This document shows, one piece after another, positions 9,399-18,971 of a DNA stretch of 64,000 nucleotides. The notes beneath the pieces are model-generated. The model had not been told where the DNA came from, made no database searches, and saw nothing but the letters and a program-made list of their open reading frames with translations. Source of the DNA: Pseudomonadota bacterium (GTDB lineage Bacteria; Pseudomonadota; Alphaproteobacteria; Rhizobiales; Devosiaceae). The number at the start of each line of letters is the position of its first letter. Position 1 is the first letter of the stretch. The stretch is from positions 310,001 to 374,000 of the forward strand of contig JAEWGT010000017.1 in assembly GCA_023388175.1 (NCBI GenBank), read 5' to 3'. Position numbers and translations under genes: made by a program.

Positions 9399-9542
9399 CA
9401 CCACCTCCCGGATTCAGCCGCGAAGCGTAGTCGCATTGAACTGTCAGTCATCACCATTTCTAGTGACAAACTCGCAAGACTTGCAAAAATTCAAGGCAGA
9501 CAAGACAATAGGCCTGGGTCCAGGAGGGGCTGTGCGCAGGCT

Positions 9543-10679
9543 ATGACAAATGCAATGGCAATTAACGCCGCGTTGGAGGCAATTGACAGTGCCGGACTGG
9601 ACGCTGCCCGTTGGAACGAGGCACTTTCGGCCATCGGCAGACTTCTGGATGCCGAATTTGCCACTTTGGAGACTTTTGACCGCCAGACGCGCGGCCATTT
9701 GGCTTTCCGGGCCTCAAGCCTGCCGACAGGCAGCATGACCGCCTATCTGCAGCACTATGCACCGCTCTGCCCGCGCACCAAATTCATCTGGAACCGGCCC
9801 GAACACAGCGTGGTCTATGACCACCTGATCATGGATGACGAGGCCATAGACCGCGACCCCTATTATCAGGAATTTCTGACCACCGAGGGCCTGCGCTACT
9901 TTGCGTCCGGCCTCATCGACCGGTCGGCGTCTGAACAGACGCTGGTCACGGTCCAGCGCTCGGCCCGTGCAGGGCATGTCACGCAAGGCGACATCAAGGC
10001 GCTCAACGCCATATTGCCCCGCCTGCGCAACACCCTGGACCTCTCCCGTCGTATTCCGCAGGTAGGTTCCGACCTTCGCGGCGCGCTCGACTGGCTCCGG
10101 GATGGGGCAGCCGTGTTGTCGCGGCAGGGCAAGCTGATCTATCTCAATACGGCGCTGGAACGGACCGTCATGGCCAGTGACGGTCTTGGTGTCGATGCCG
10201 GTGCGCTGCTGCTGGACGACACCGTGGCCGCTGCAGCCTTGTCGCGGGCACTCGCCGCCATACTGCGCCAGCCACTTTCGCCTCTCGAACCCTTGCACAG
10301 CGCCGACATTGTGGTGCGCCGCCCCTCGGGCGCCACGCCTTTTCTTGTCTCGGTCCGGGCGCTGCCACCCGTGATGAGTGAGACAGTCTTTCTCGCCGCC
10401 GATCCTGTCGCCATAATTTTTGTGCGCGATACCGAGCCGCAGCCCTTCGCCATGACCGAAGCCATGCGCCAGGCCTTCGGTCTCACCCAGGCCGAAGCCC
10501 GTTTTGCCTCGGCACTGCGCCAGGGCATTGCTCCGCTCGACTATGCCGATGCCGAAGGCCTCAGCCATCACACCATCTATACCTATTTGCGGCGGCTGCG
10601 CGAAAAGCTGGGCGTGCAGAATGCCGGCGCGCTGGTGCGCCTTCTGGCCGACAGCGACCCTTCGGTCAACGGCTCCTGA
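9543..10679 (+). CDS. LuxR-type transcriptional regulator with N-terminal sensory region
   Basis: 378 residues. The C-terminal ~65 residues form a LuxR-type helix-turn-helix (FGLTQAEARFASALRQG, then SHHTIYTYLRRLREKLGVQNAGALVRLL). The first ~310 residues have no receiver domain; the layout (TFDRQTRGHLAF and LIYLNTALERTV segments) suggests PAS/GAF-like sensing. Similar Rhizobiales proteins are annotated simply as helix-turn-helix regulators. The ATG at 9543 has AGGAGGGG about 13 bases upstream, farther than ideal; ATG 9555 is a weaker alternative. Divergent from the secreted peptidoglycan-binding protein, about 145 bases apart, which is its most likely target. The ligand is unknown. Confidence 0.8.
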   Translation: MTNAMAINAALEAIDSAGLDAARWNEALSAIGRLLDAEFATLETFDRQTRGHLAFRASSLPTGSMTAYLQHYAPLCPRTKFIWNRPEHSVVYDHLIMDDEAIDRDPYYQEFLTTEGLRYFASGLIDRSASEQTLVTVQRSARAGHVTQGDIKALNAILPRLRNTLDLSRRIPQVGSDLRGALDWLRDGAAVLSRQGKLIYLNTALERTVMASDGLGVDAGALLLDDTVAAAALSRALAAILRQPLSPLEPLHSADIVVRRPSGATPFLVSVRALPPVMSETVFLAADPVAIIFVRDTEPQPFAMTEAMRQAFGLTQAEARFASALRQGIAPLDYADAEGLSHHTIYTYLRRLREKLGVQNAGALVRLLADSDPSVNGS

Positions 10680-10708
10680 CCGGCGCGGCGCAGCCCCTGG
10701 CGGGAGCC

Positions 10709-11641
10709 TTACACGTTACCCGAGAACGTATCGCAATCGCCCGGATTGCCCGAGACATAGCCGCGCTCGAACCACGCCTTGCGCTGCGCCGAAGTGCCGT
10801 GGTTGAACGTCTTGGGCACGGCAAAGCCCTGCATCCGCTTTTGCAGCGTATCATCGCCGATCTGCTCTGCCGCGTTCAGCGCTTCCTCGATATCGCCATC
10901 TTCAAGCAGGTTCTGCTGGCCCGCATAATTGGCCCAGACCCCGGCATAGCAATCGGCCTGCAGTTCAACCCGCACAGAATAGGCATTGGCCTCCTCCTGG
11001 CTCATGGACTGGCGGCGGCGATTGAAGTCGGGCAGCACCCCGGTCAGGTTCTGAACGTGATGGCCCACTTCATGCGCCAGCACATAGGCCTGCGCCAGAT
11101 CGCCCGGCGCACCGAGCTGGCGGTGAAGCTGGTCGTAGAATGACAGGTCGATATAGACCTTGCTGTCGCCCGGACAATAGAACGGCCCAACCGACGAGTC
11201 GGCCATGCCGCAGGCCGAATTGACCCTGTCGGTGAACAGCACGACGTTCGGCTCGGGGTAGTTCTCGCCGATGGCGGCAAACTGTTCGTTCCAGAGGTCC
11301 TCGGTTTCCTTGACGACCACGGCGACGAAATCGGCCAACTCGTCCTGCCCCTGCGCCGGCAATTGCCGCGACGTCGCCGACGATGTGCCGCTCGTCGTCC
11401 CGCCCGTGAGCATGTCGAGCGGATTCTGCCCGGTCGCAAACCAGATGATGCCCAGAACCACGACAATGCCGATCAGGCCCGAAATCCCGCCGCGCGAACC
11501 GCCACTGCCACCGCGTCCCATGGGGATGCGAAAGCCGCCGCGATTGCTGCCAAGGCCACCGAGCCCGCCCAGCCCCCCGCCCGAACGCTGTCCGCGGCGA
11601 TCTTCGATATTGGAGCTGCGCTGCCTGCCTTGCCACTTCAT
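10709..11641 (-). CDS. YpfJ-type neutral zinc metallopeptidase
   Basis: 310 residues. The N-terminal ~45 are Gly/Arg/Ser rich and cytosolic; one membrane helix follows (ISGLIGIVVVLGIIWFA), so the catalytic domain faces the periplasm. The zinc site is visible as VLAHEVGHHVQ, with the third ligand likely in the ELQADCYAGVWA segment. This matches the YpfJ/zinc_peptidase superfamily, whose substrates are not known. The GG-rich N-terminus is a recurring feature of the family. It lies downstream of the dehydrogenase on the same strand with 89 bases between them; that gap contains a perfect 28-bp palindrome that could control it. Confidence 0.9.
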   Translation of the reverse strand: MKWQGRQRSSNIEDRRGQRSGGGLGGLGGLGSNRGGFRIPMGRGGSGGSRGGISGLIGIVVVLGIIWFATGQNPLDMLTGGTTSGTSSATSRQLPAQGQDELADFVAVVVKETEDLWNEQFAAIGENYPEPNVVLFTDRVNSACGMADSSVGPFYCPGDSKVYIDLSFYDQLHRQLGAPGDLAQAYVLAHEVGHHVQNLTGVLPDFNRRRQSMSQEEANAYSVRVELQADCYAGVWANYAGQQNLLEDGDIEEALNAAEQIGDDTLQKRMQGFAVPKTFNHGTSAQRKAWFERGYVSGNPGDCDTFSGNV

Positions 11642-11688
11642 GGTAACGACGCCTTTTTGAGAGTCTGCTGGACGCTACCAGTAAGTGT

Positions 11689-11716
11689 CATGCTGTGGAA
11701 CCGGTTCCACAGCATG
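11689..11716. promoter_or_regulatory. Perfect 28-bp palindrome, LacI-family operator-like
   Basis: The two 14-base half-sites are exact reverse complements: CATGCTGTGGAACC followed directly by its complement. The centre AACCGGTT is typical of LacI-family operators. It lies between the end of the dehydrogenase gene and the start of the metallopeptidase gene, both on the minus strand. It is not an intrinsic terminator since no T-tract follows on either strand. No LacI-type regulator is encoded in the window. Operator function is inferred. Confidence 0.55.
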
Positions 11717-11730
11717 GGCAGAAGCCACCT

Positions 11731-13197
11731 TTATCCGGCAACCTTGGCCACGCTGGCCCGCGCACCCGCATCGAACAGGCTTTCGAGATGGCCGACAACC
11801 GCCGCGCGGAAGGCAGCATTGTCGGCCAGATCATCACCGAAAATCTCGCTCATCCCCACCAGGCCATCGAACAGTGCCTCGGCGTCGTCCCCGGCATCGG
11901 CGGCAATCGCGTGCATCTTCAGCGCATGAGGGTCGCGCACATCGATCTCGCCGCCGTCCTCGGCGACGCCGGTGACATAACGCATCCATGCCGCGACACC
12001 CAAAGCCAGCCGCTCAATCCCCTGCCCTGCCTTCAGCCGGTCACGGATCGTGCCCAACAGACGTTGCGGCAATTTCTGGCTGCCATCCATGGCAATCTGC
12101 CAGGTCCGGTGCTTGAGCGCCGGATTGCGGAACCGCTCCAGCAATTGATCCCGATAAGCACCGAGATCGGTGCCAGGCATGTCCAGGGTCGGCATGACCT
12201 CATCCGTCATCAGGCCATGGATGAGTTTGACATAGGCGTCGTCGCCCATGACCTCGGATATATAGTCGTAGCCGCCGAGATAACCCGAATAGGCCATGGT
12301 CGAGTGTGACCCATTGAGCATGCGCAGCTTCATGTGCTCGAACGGCTCGACATCCTCAACCAGCTGCGCCCCGACCGTCTCGAATTCCGGCCTGCCGGTG
12401 GGGAAATGATCCTCGATCACCCACTGGGTAAAAGGCTCGGTCATGATCGGCCAGGCATCCTCGGCTCCGATCAGTCCGGCAATTTCCGTGCGGTCGGCAT
12501 CGGTGGTTGAGGGCACGATGCGGTCCACCATGGTAGAGGGGAAAGCAACCTGCTCCACCCAGCGCCCAAGTTCGGCATCGCGCAATGCAGCGAAGGCCGT
12601 CACGATTCGCTTGGCCGTTTGCCCGTTGTTCGGCAGGTTGTCGCAGCTCATCACCGTGAACGGGGCAATGCCCGCCGCCTTGCGTCGCGCCAGAGCCTCG
12701 ACCAGCATGCCCGGCGCCGACTTCGGCGTCTGGGAATTGGCCAGATCATGCACGATGTCGGGATGGCGCATGTCCAGCTCACCTGTCGCAGGATCATGGC
12801 AATACCCCTTTTCCGTCACCGTCAGCGAGACGATGCGAATGGCCGGATCGGCCATCAGCGCCAGCAGTTCTTCGCGCTGGCTGTTGGCGTCCATCACCGA
12901 AAGGATCGAGCCGATGACACGCGGATGCGTCCCTGCGGCATCGCGCACGGCAATCGTATAAAGCCCGTCCTGCGGCTCCAGCGCCTCCTTGGTATCCGGG
13001 CGGCGCAGGCTCGCTCCGACAATGCCCCAGCTCGGATCGCCGCTCAGAAGGTCATCGACATAAACCGCCATATGCGCGCGATGAAAAGCACCGATGCCCA
13101 GATGCACGATGCCCGGCGTCACAGCGCTGCGGTCGTAGCCGGGCACACGCAGACCGGCAGGTGGATTGTCGAGAAGGGCGGCGCTCAGGCGCGTCAT
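11731..13197 (-). CDS. Mannitol dehydrogenase/fructuronate reductase family NAD-dependent dehydrogenase
   Basis: 488 residues, typical for the polyol-specific long-chain dehydrogenase family. The N-terminal nucleotide-binding part starts at IVHLGIGAFHRAHMAVY, and the catalytic lysine is in HMKLRMLNGSHS. Members oxidise mannitol or reduce fructuronate/tagaturonate. The divergent neighbour looks like 2-keto-3-deoxygluconate kinase, which favours fructuronate reductase (UxuB) in hexuronate breakdown, but UxuA, UxaC and KDPG aldolase are not in the window. The divergent gap of about 145 bases holds a candidate inverted-repeat operator. Specific substrate is uncertain. Confidence 0.88.
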   Translation of the reverse strand: MTRLSAALLDNPPAGLRVPGYDRSAVTPGIVHLGIGAFHRAHMAVYVDDLLSGDPSWGIVGASLRRPDTKEALEPQDGLYTIAVRDAAGTHPRVIGSILSVMDANSQREELLALMADPAIRIVSLTVTEKGYCHDPATGELDMRHPDIVHDLANSQTPKSAPGMLVEALARRKAAGIAPFTVMSCDNLPNNGQTAKRIVTAFAALRDAELGRWVEQVAFPSTMVDRIVPSTTDADRTEIAGLIGAEDAWPIMTEPFTQWVIEDHFPTGRPEFETVGAQLVEDVEPFEHMKLRMLNGSHSTMAYSGYLGGYDYISEVMGDDAYVKLIHGLMTDEVMPTLDMPGTDLGAYRDQLLERFRNPALKHRTWQIAMDGSQKLPQRLLGTIRDRLKAGQGIERLALGVAAWMRYVTGVAEDGGEIDVRDPHALKMHAIAADAGDDAEALFDGLVGMSEIFGDDLADNAAFRAAVVGHLESLFDAGARASVAKVAG

Positions 13198-13235
13198 GAT
13201 TGGCTCCAGGCAGAGATTTTGGGCGCACCATAGTC

Positions 13236-13257
13236 ACTTCCCGTCTTGTATGGAAGT
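13236..13257. promoter_or_regulatory. Inverted repeat ACTTCC-N10-GGAAGT in divergent promoter region
   Basis: Six-base arms that are exact complements, spaced by ten bases, lie about 40 bases upstream of the dehydrogenase start and about 85 upstream of the kinase start. Geometry fits a dimeric regulator binding site for the divergent pair. A six-base repeat can also arise by chance, so this is a weak call. Confidence 0.25.
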
Positions 13258-13343
13258 TGCAATCATGCTTTCGGCTAAGGCCCGCTTGCTTGCCTGACGC
13301 CATCAGGCTCATTAAGCAAAGGCCGGAACGAGGAGAACCTACA

Positions 13344-14258
13344 GTGACCACCAAGCGCATCGTCTCAATCGGTGAATGTATGATCGAGATGAGTGGCGGC
13401 GAAGACCGCAGCTATCGCCTCGGCTATGCTGGCGACACGCTCAACACCGCCTGGTATCTGCGCGCCCTGCTCGGCAAGGACTGGTCGGTCGACTACGTCA
13501 CCGCGCTGGGGGAGGATCGCTATTCATGCGATATCCGCGCCTTCCTCGATGACAACGGCATCGGCACCGGCCACATCCAGACCATTCATAATCGCCGTCC
13601 TGGCCTCTACATGATCCATCAGGAAAAAGGCGATCGGCACTTCACCTATTGGCGCGACAATTCCGCCGCCAAGCTTCTTGCCGACGACAAGGATGCCCTC
13701 GCCAAGGCCGTGGAAAATGCGGAACTCGTTTATTTCTCGGGCATTACGCTGGCCATTCTCGCCCCTCGCGCCCGTGGCCGCCTGCTCGGCGCTATCGTCA
13801 AGGCCCGCGACAACGGCGCCAGGATCGCCTTCGACACCAACATCCGCCCAGCCCTGTGGACCAGCCAGCGCGTCATGACCGGCGTCCTCACCGCCGCCGC
13901 CAGCCTCTGCGACATCGTGCTGCCGACCCATGATGACGAAGCGCCGCTGTTCGGCGACAAAAGCATTGACGACACCGCCGACCGCTATCTCGAACTCGGC
14001 GTGGAGGAAGTCGTGGTGAAAGCGGGCAGCAAGGAAGCGCTCATCGCCACCGCCCATGAACGCGTCCGTATCGCACCCAGGCCCGGCGCAAAGGTGGTGG
14101 ACGCGACTGGCGCCGGTGACAGCTTCAACGGCGGCTACCTCTCGGCCCGACTTGGCGGCAAGAGCCTCACGGAAGCTGCCGAAGCCGCACATGCCACCGC
14201 CGGCATCGTGATCGGCCACAAGGGCGCATTGGTCGATCCAAAGCTGATCAAGGGCTGA
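13344..14258 (+). CDS. PfkB-family sugar kinase, 2-keto-3-deoxygluconate kinase-like
   Basis: 304 residues. The N-terminus RIVSIGECMIEM and the C-terminal signature DATGAGDSFNGGYLSA (anion hole and catalytic Asp) identify the ribokinase/PfkB family. The start IGECMIEM and overall length match KdgK, which phosphorylates 2-keto-3-deoxygluconate to KDPG. Translation begins at GTG, with AGGAG seven bases upstream; the first in-frame ATG would remove conserved strand 1. Placed back to back with the mannitol dehydrogenase/fructuronate reductase, consistent with a hexuronate pathway. Specificity is inferred from context and similarity only. Confidence 0.85.
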   Translation: MTTKRIVSIGECMIEMSGGEDRSYRLGYAGDTLNTAWYLRALLGKDWSVDYVTALGEDRYSCDIRAFLDDNGIGTGHIQTIHNRRPGLYMIHQEKGDRHFTYWRDNSAAKLLADDKDALAKAVENAELVYFSGITLAILAPRARGRLLGAIVKARDNGARIAFDTNIRPALWTSQRVMTGVLTAAASLCDIVLPTHDDEAPLFGDKSIDDTADRYLELGVEEVVVKAGSKEALIATAHERVRIAPRPGAKVVDATGAGDSFNGGYLSARLGGKSLTEAAEAAHATAGIVIGHKGALVDPKLIKG

Positions 14259-14340
14259 TCCAAATTTTCGGCCAAGGTTTGCCCTGGCATGGACGTCACA
14301 TCTGCAATGGCGGATGCCGCTCAGCAGATGGAGACCCCAC

Positions 14341-15141
14341 ATGGCCTTGCCTTTCTATCGTCTTCTCAGGACAGCCGCTGTTTCGGCAGCATTGCTCATT
14401 GCCCCTGTGACATGGGCAGATGAAACGCAAAGCCTGATCCACGGCGATGACAATGTCGAAAAGCTGGAGCAATTGGGCAAGGAATTGCGCGTTCTCCTGC
14501 GGCCCGAAATCGGCTTCCCGGTAGAGTATGTCAGCGCCTGGCAAAGCGCTGTGGACGAAGCCTTCGCCCCCAATTTGCTGGAAGCCGACTATATGCAGGC
14601 GCTAGACGCCGGCCTCACGGAAGACAGCCGCGCTGCAGCCATCGCCTATTACCAGTCTGACCTCGCCAGTCAGGTTGCGGCGCAGACCACCAGGATTGAC
14701 CCGGACGAAACCCTCTCTTTTGAGGAAGAGCTTGAGAAGGCGGCGGCGATGATCGAGTCGGCCACGGCAGAGCAGAATGCACTCTATGTGGACGTGTTCG
14801 AACGCCAGCATGGCGCAGAAACCGCTAATGCGGTGATGGATGCCTACTACCGCATGATGAAGACCGGCGCAGAGCCGATCATCGGCGCAGAAGCTGCAGA
14901 TGAGTGGGTCGCCGGTATCGGCAGTAGCCTCCGCGACCAATATGTCGAGGGCAATTTCGCCACCACGGCCGCCAGCCTCAGCACGGTGGATCCCGATCTT
15001 CTGCGTGAACTTGCCGAGATCCTGGCCGACCCAGATATTGCCTTCTATTCCGAGCAGGCGTCGCAGGCCTTCGCATATGCCATAGATGAGGCTGCGGACC
15101 GCCTTGCTACCGCCTACCCGAAAGCCGTCGCCGAACTCTAG
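14341..15141 (+). CDS. Secreted helical protein, DUF2059-like
   Basis: 266 residues with a signal peptide (LLRTAAVSAALLIAPVTWA). The mature protein is strongly helical and acidic; ADYMQALDAGLTEDSRAAAIAYYQSDLASQVA resembles the DUF2059 pattern in which a helix is followed by a YxSxxG-like turn. No catalytic motif is visible. GGAGA about seven bases upstream supports this ATG over one at 14314. Function is unknown; the location would be periplasm. It stands alone between the kinase and the CpdB-like gene, both on the same strand. Confidence 0.6.
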   Translation: MALPFYRLLRTAAVSAALLIAPVTWADETQSLIHGDDNVEKLEQLGKELRVLLRPEIGFPVEYVSAWQSAVDEAFAPNLLEADYMQALDAGLTEDSRAAAIAYYQSDLASQVAAQTTRIDPDETLSFEEELEKAAAMIESATAEQNALYVDVFERQHGAETANAVMDAYYRMMKTGAEPIIGAEAADEWVAGIGSSLRDQYVEGNFATTAASLSTVDPDLLRELAEILADPDIAFYSEQASQAFAYAIDEAADRLATAYPKAVAEL

Positions 15142-15332
15142 CGGCAGCAGTCATAATTTGACCACTCGGTAAAATCTTCATAGCCTCTCCACATCGTCGT
15201 CATGCCAGCGTCACCTCCAATGGGCATGAGCGAGCCCGTTCCGGCCTGCCGGAGCGCACGAACCGGCGTCAGCGCCGGCACCCATGGGAGCGCGGCCCCC
15301 ATGGAAGAGGCGTTTCACATGGAGAAAAATCG

Positions 15333-17318
15333 ATGAACTTCCTTCCCCGGATTTCCCGGCGCAGCTTCCTTGCTGGCTCCGCCAGCGTTAGCGCGATTGC
15401 CGTAATGCATCCCTTCGCCGTCCTCGCCCAGGCCAATCAGGCGCATCTGCGCATCATCGAGACGACCGACATTCACGTCGCCATCCTGCCCTATGACTAT
15501 TATGCCGATGGTCCCAATGACACGATGGGCCTCGCCCGTACCGCCTCTATCATCGAGGAGATTCGCGCCGAGGCCGGCAATGCCGTGTTGTTCGACAATG
15601 GCGACCTGATCCAGGGCAATCCAATGGGCGACTATTACGCCTATGAGAAGGGCCTCAATCAGGGGGACGTTCACCCCTCCGTCGCTGCCCTCAATGCACT
15701 GGGCTACGACGCGGCAACGCTGGGCAATCACGAATTCAACTACGGCCTCGATTTTCTCGATCGCGCGCTGGAAGGCGCCGAATTCCCCTTCGTTTCCGCC
15801 AATCTCGTGCGCGGCACCGAGCTTGGTGATGATCCGCTCTCCGACGACACCTATGTCGAGCCCTATCGCATCTTCGAAAAGGAACTGACCGACGGCTCAG
15901 GCGCGACCCACACCATCCGTATCGGCGTCATCGGCTTCCTGCCGCCGCAGATCATGACATGGGACTCGGCGCATCTGACCGGCAAGGTCGCCGTCCGCGA
16001 CATCGTCGAAACCGCCCGCGCCTATGTGCCGAAAATGCGCGAGGAAGGCGCCGATATCATCGTCGCCCTCTCTCATTCGGGCATCGACACGTCCGAGCAT
16101 GTTCCGGGCATGGAAAACGCATCCTTCCACCTGGCGGGCGTCGACGGCATCGATGTGGTCCTCACCGGCCATAGCCATCTCGTCTTCCCCAGTGAAACCT
16201 ATGACGGGCTCGACGGCATCGACGTCGCTGCCGGCACGCTGAACGGCACGCCCGCTGTCATGGCCGGTTTCTGGGGCTCGCATATGGGCCTGGTCGACCT
16301 GCTGCTTGAAGTAGATGCCGATGGCAAATGGTCGGTCGTCTCCCATACCTCCGAGGCTCGGCCCATCGTCGAGCGGGTCGACAACCAGAATGTGCCAACC
16401 GTCGACTCGCTGCCCGAGGTCGAAGAGGTGGTCGCCAATGCCCATGCCGAAACGCTGGACTATATCCGCCGCCCCGTCGGCGAAACGGCCGCTCCGCTCC
16501 ATTCCTATTTTGCCCTCGTCGCCGACGATCCGTCGGTGCAGATCGTGAGCCAGGCCCAGTCCTGGTATATCGAGCAGATGATGCGCGGCACCGAATGGGA
16601 GGGACTGCCCATCCTCTCCGCTGCCGCCCCCTTCAAGGCCGGTGGCCGTGGCGGCCCGGACTATTATACAGACGTTCCGGTCGGTCCCGTCGCCATCAAG
16701 AATGTGGCCGATCTCTATCTTTATCCCAACACGATCCAGGCACTGCTGGTGACGGGCGAGGATGTGAAGAACTGGCTGGAGCGCTCCGCGGGCATCTTCA
16801 ATCAGGTGGAAGCCGGCGCCACCGACGCCGATCTGATCAATCCGGACTTCCCCTCCTACAATTTCGACGTCATCGATGGCGTCACCTACAGGATCGACCT
16901 TACCCAGCCGTCGAAATATTCGAGCGACGGCAAGGAGACCATCAATCCCGATGCCAGCCGCATCGTCGATCTCGCCTATAATGGCGAACCGATCGAGCCG
17001 GCCCAGCAATTCGTCATCGCCTCGAACAATTATCGTGCAGGTGGCGGCGGTTCATTCCCGGGCACGGGCGCCGACAAGATCATCTTCATCGGCCCGGACA
17101 CCAACCGCGACATCATCGTGCGCTACATCATCGAAAACGGCACGATCGACCCCAAGGCCGACAGCAATTGGTCGCTCGCGCCTATCGGGGATACGTCCGT
17201 TCTGTTCGCCACAGGTCCGAAGGCCGCGGAACATGTCGCCGACGTCACCGCCATCGCCATCGAGCCCACGGGCGAAACCGACGAGAACGGCTTCGGCATC
17301 TATCGTATCGCGCTCTAG
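15333..17318 (+). CDS. cpdB: Periplasmic 2',3'-cyclic-nucleotide 2'-phosphodiesterase/3'-nucleotidase
   Basis: 661 residues. The N-terminus carries a twin-arginine signal (SRRSFLAG followed by a hydrophobic stretch ending PFAVLAQA). The metallophosphoesterase motifs appear in order: [26 protein letters not shown] and GHSHLVF, followed by the 5'-nucleotidase C-terminal domain. It would cleave 2',3'-cyclic nucleotides and 3'-nucleotides outside the membrane to salvage phosphate and nucleosides. GGAG lies eight bases before the ATG. A strong intrinsic terminator follows at 17343-17374. An RNase T2 gene sits just downstream, whose products are exactly 2',3'-cyclic nucleotides, so the two enzymes can act in sequence. 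Confidence 0.93.
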   Translation: MNFLPRISRRSFLAGSASVSAIAVMHPFAVLAQANQAHLRIIETTDIHVAILPYDYYADGPNDTMGLARTASIIEEIRAEAGNAVLFDNGDLIQGNPMGDYYAYEKGLNQGDVHPSVAALNALGYDAATLGNHEFNYGLDFLDRALEGAEFPFVSANLVRGTELGDDPLSDDTYVEPYRIFEKELTDGSGATHTIRIGVIGFLPPQIMTWDSAHLTGKVAVRDIVETARAYVPKMREEGADIIVALSHSGIDTSEHVPGMENASFHLAGVDGIDVVLTGHSHLVFPSETYDGLDGIDVAAGTLNGTPAVMAGFWGSHMGLVDLLLEVDADGKWSVVSHTSEARPIVERVDNQNVPTVDSLPEVEEVVANAHAETLDYIRRPVGETAAPLHSYFALVADDPSVQIVSQAQSWYIEQMMRGTEWEGLPILSAAAPFKAGGRGGPDYYTDVPVGPVAIKNVADLYLYPNTIQALLVTGEDVKNWLERSAGIFNQVEAGATDADLINPDFPSYNFDVIDGVTYRIDLTQPSKYSSDGKETINPDASRIVDLAYNGEPIEPAQQFVIASNNYRAGGGGSFPGTGADKIIFIGPDTNRDIIVRYIIENGTIDPKADSNWSLAPIGDTSVLFATGPKAAEHVADVTAIAIEPTGETDENGFGIYRIAL

Positions 17319-17342
17319 CCGTCGCGCTTTTGCAATCCTGCG

Positions 17343-17374
17343 GGGGAGCCGTTATGGCTCCCCTGTCTGTTTTT
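17343..17374 (+). terminator. Intrinsic terminator after cpdB
   Basis: Stem GGGGAGCC / GGCTCCCC with loop GTTAT, followed by TGTCTGTTTTT. It lies between the cpdB stop and the RNase T2 start, so the RNase T2 gene needs its own promoter or depends on readthrough. Confidence 0.85.
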
Positions 17375-17384
17375 GGGGAGCCCG

Positions 17385-18362
17385 ATGCTGCGCAAAGTCC
17401 TTGCAATCGCCACCATTGTCCTGGCGCCCCCTGCCCTTGCAGAAACGCCGCTCTCCGGCACCTTCACCGCAACGTCTGCCTGCCCGGCCTTTCAGTCGAT
17501 CTCCCGTGAGACCAATCCCGGCAATATCGCCACGCGCCCTGGCCAGACCTACGAGTTGCTTGCCGGCAATCGCACGCCGCCAACCCATTTGCGCATTGCC
17601 GTTCCCGGCGCCAGTCCGGCACAGCGCTGGGTATCGATCGATTGCGGCACCACCCCCGCACTGACCGCCGCAGCACAGGCGCAAACGCCATCCGCGCAAA
17701 CCTATCGCGGCACCCAATACGTCCTGGCGGCCAACTGGCAGCCCGCCTTCTGCGAGTTGAACAGCCGTACACGCGAATGCCGCAATCAGCGCCCCAATTC
17801 GTTCGAGGCGACCAATTTCACCCTGCACGGCCTTTGGCCGCAGCCCCGCGGCAATGAATATTGCGATGTCGCCAATCGTGATCGTATTGCCAGCCAGGAC
17901 GGTCGCTGGCGCGACCTCCCGCCACTCGACCTAACTATTGCCCAGCGCCGCGATCTCGACATGGTCATGCCCGGCAGCCAGTCCGGTCTTGACCGCCACG
18001 AATGGGTCAAGCACGGCTCCTGCTATGATGGCGACCAGCGCCAATATTATGCTGCCTCACTCGATCTGATGCTGGCACTCAACGCCTCGCCCGTCGCAGA
18101 GCTTTTCGCCGCCAATATCGGCAGACGCCTGACATTGGCAGAAATACGTACCGCTTTTGACGTCGCATTCGGACAGGGCGCTGGCGACCGGGTCACCATG
18201 AACTGTGCTGCCGACGGCAATCGCACCCTCATCACCGAATTGCGCATAAACCTCACTGGGGCAATAAGCGGGCCAGATGATTTCGCGGCTTTGCTCCACG
18301 CCGCCGAACCTGCCGACGCCGCTTGCCGCTCCGGCCAGGTGGATGCCGTGGGTTTCCGTTAG
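17385..18362 (+). CDS. Secreted ribonuclease T2 family protein
   Basis: 325 residues from the ATG at 17385 (GGGGAG just upstream). A signal peptide ends near PPALA. The two catalytic sequences of RNase T2 are present: FTLHGLWPQ and RHEWVKHGSC, each with its active-site histidine. An N-terminal ~100-residue extension with cysteines precedes the catalytic domain, as in other alphaproteobacterial members. It cleaves RNA to 2',3'-cyclic then 3'-nucleotides in the periplasm or medium. With the upstream CpdB-like phosphodiesterase it makes a short RNA-scavenging pathway. Several cysteine pairs suggest disulfides. Confidence 0.92.
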   Translation: MLRKVLAIATIVLAPPALAETPLSGTFTATSACPAFQSISRETNPGNIATRPGQTYELLAGNRTPPTHLRIAVPGASPAQRWVSIDCGTTPALTAAAQAQTPSAQTYRGTQYVLAANWQPAFCELNSRTRECRNQRPNSFEATNFTLHGLWPQPRGNEYCDVANRDRIASQDGRWRDLPPLDLTIAQRRDLDMVMPGSQSGLDRHEWVKHGSCYDGDQRQYYAASLDLMLALNASPVAELFAANIGRRLTLAEIRTAFDVAFGQGAGDRVTMNCAADGNRTLITELRINLTGAISGPDDFAALLHAAEPADAACRSGQVDAVGFR

Positions 18363-18431
18363 AAGCATCGGACCGAAAAGTGTACGCGCGGCTTTCGGAA
18401 AGATCCGATGCGCAACAAGGCCGCTCTAGCC

Positions 18432-18872
18432 TCAGGAGGCCTTATCCAGCCGGTCCCGAAGCGCCAGCAGCTCAAGCCGCAATGCCTCGGCCCCTTCTTG
18501 GGTCAGGCCGGTGCCATGTGCCACCGCCAGCGGAACCGCCTCGGCCTTCGCCTTGAGTGCTCGTCCCTCCGGCGTCAGCGTGATCCGCACCTGACGCTCA
18601 TCGTCTTCGTCGCGCCTGCGATTGACCAGACCACGCGCCTCCAGACGTTTGATCAAGGGGGTGATGGTTCCTGAATCAAGGAACAAACGCTCCCCCAGCG
18701 CCTTTACGCTGATGTCATCCCGTTCCCACAGCACGAGGAGGGCCAGATATTGCGGATAGGTCAGCTCCAGTGCCTCAAGACGGGGCTTGTAGAAGCGCGT
18801 GAACGCATGTCCCGCCGCGTAAACGGCAAAGCACAGCATCTGGTCGATGGTCGGCATCGGCGTATCGGCCAT
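18432..18872 (-). CDS. ohrR: MarR-family peroxide sensor OhrR
   Basis: 146 residues. A winged-helix MarR domain is clear ([45 protein letters not shown]...). The reactive cysteine of OhrR is present near the N-terminus ([10 protein letters not shown]14). OhrR represses ohr until the cysteine is oxidised by organic hydroperoxides. The ATG is preceded by GGGGA; a TTG at 18896 in frame is an alternative. It is divergent from ohr, and a 19-bp inverted repeat lies between them, so it likely represses both genes. Confidence 0.92.
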   Translation of the reverse strand: MADTPMPTIDQMLCFAVYAAGHAFTRFYKPRLEALELTYPQYLALLVLWERDDISVKALGERLFLDSGTITPLIKRLEARGLVNRRRDEDDERQVRITLTPEGRALKAKAEAVPLAVAHGTGLTQEGAEALRLELLALRDRLDKAS

Positions 18873-18920
18873 TTTCAATCCCCATAAGTTGCGCAATATC
18901 TAGCACACAAAATTCACTTG

Positions 18921-18939
18921 CGCGCAATTTAATTGCGCG
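18921..18939. promoter_or_regulatory. OhrR operator between ohrR and ohr
   Basis: CGCGCAATT-T-AATTGCGCG: two perfect nine-base arms around one base, the AATTxAATT core being typical of OhrR/MarR sites. It lies about 33 bases upstream of the ohr start and 49 upstream of the ohrR start. A further half-site TTGCGCAATAT lies near 18890. Function is inferred from position and known OhrR biology. Confidence 0.75.
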
Positions 18940-18971
18940 ATATACAACCTTCACCCAACCAGGAGATGACC

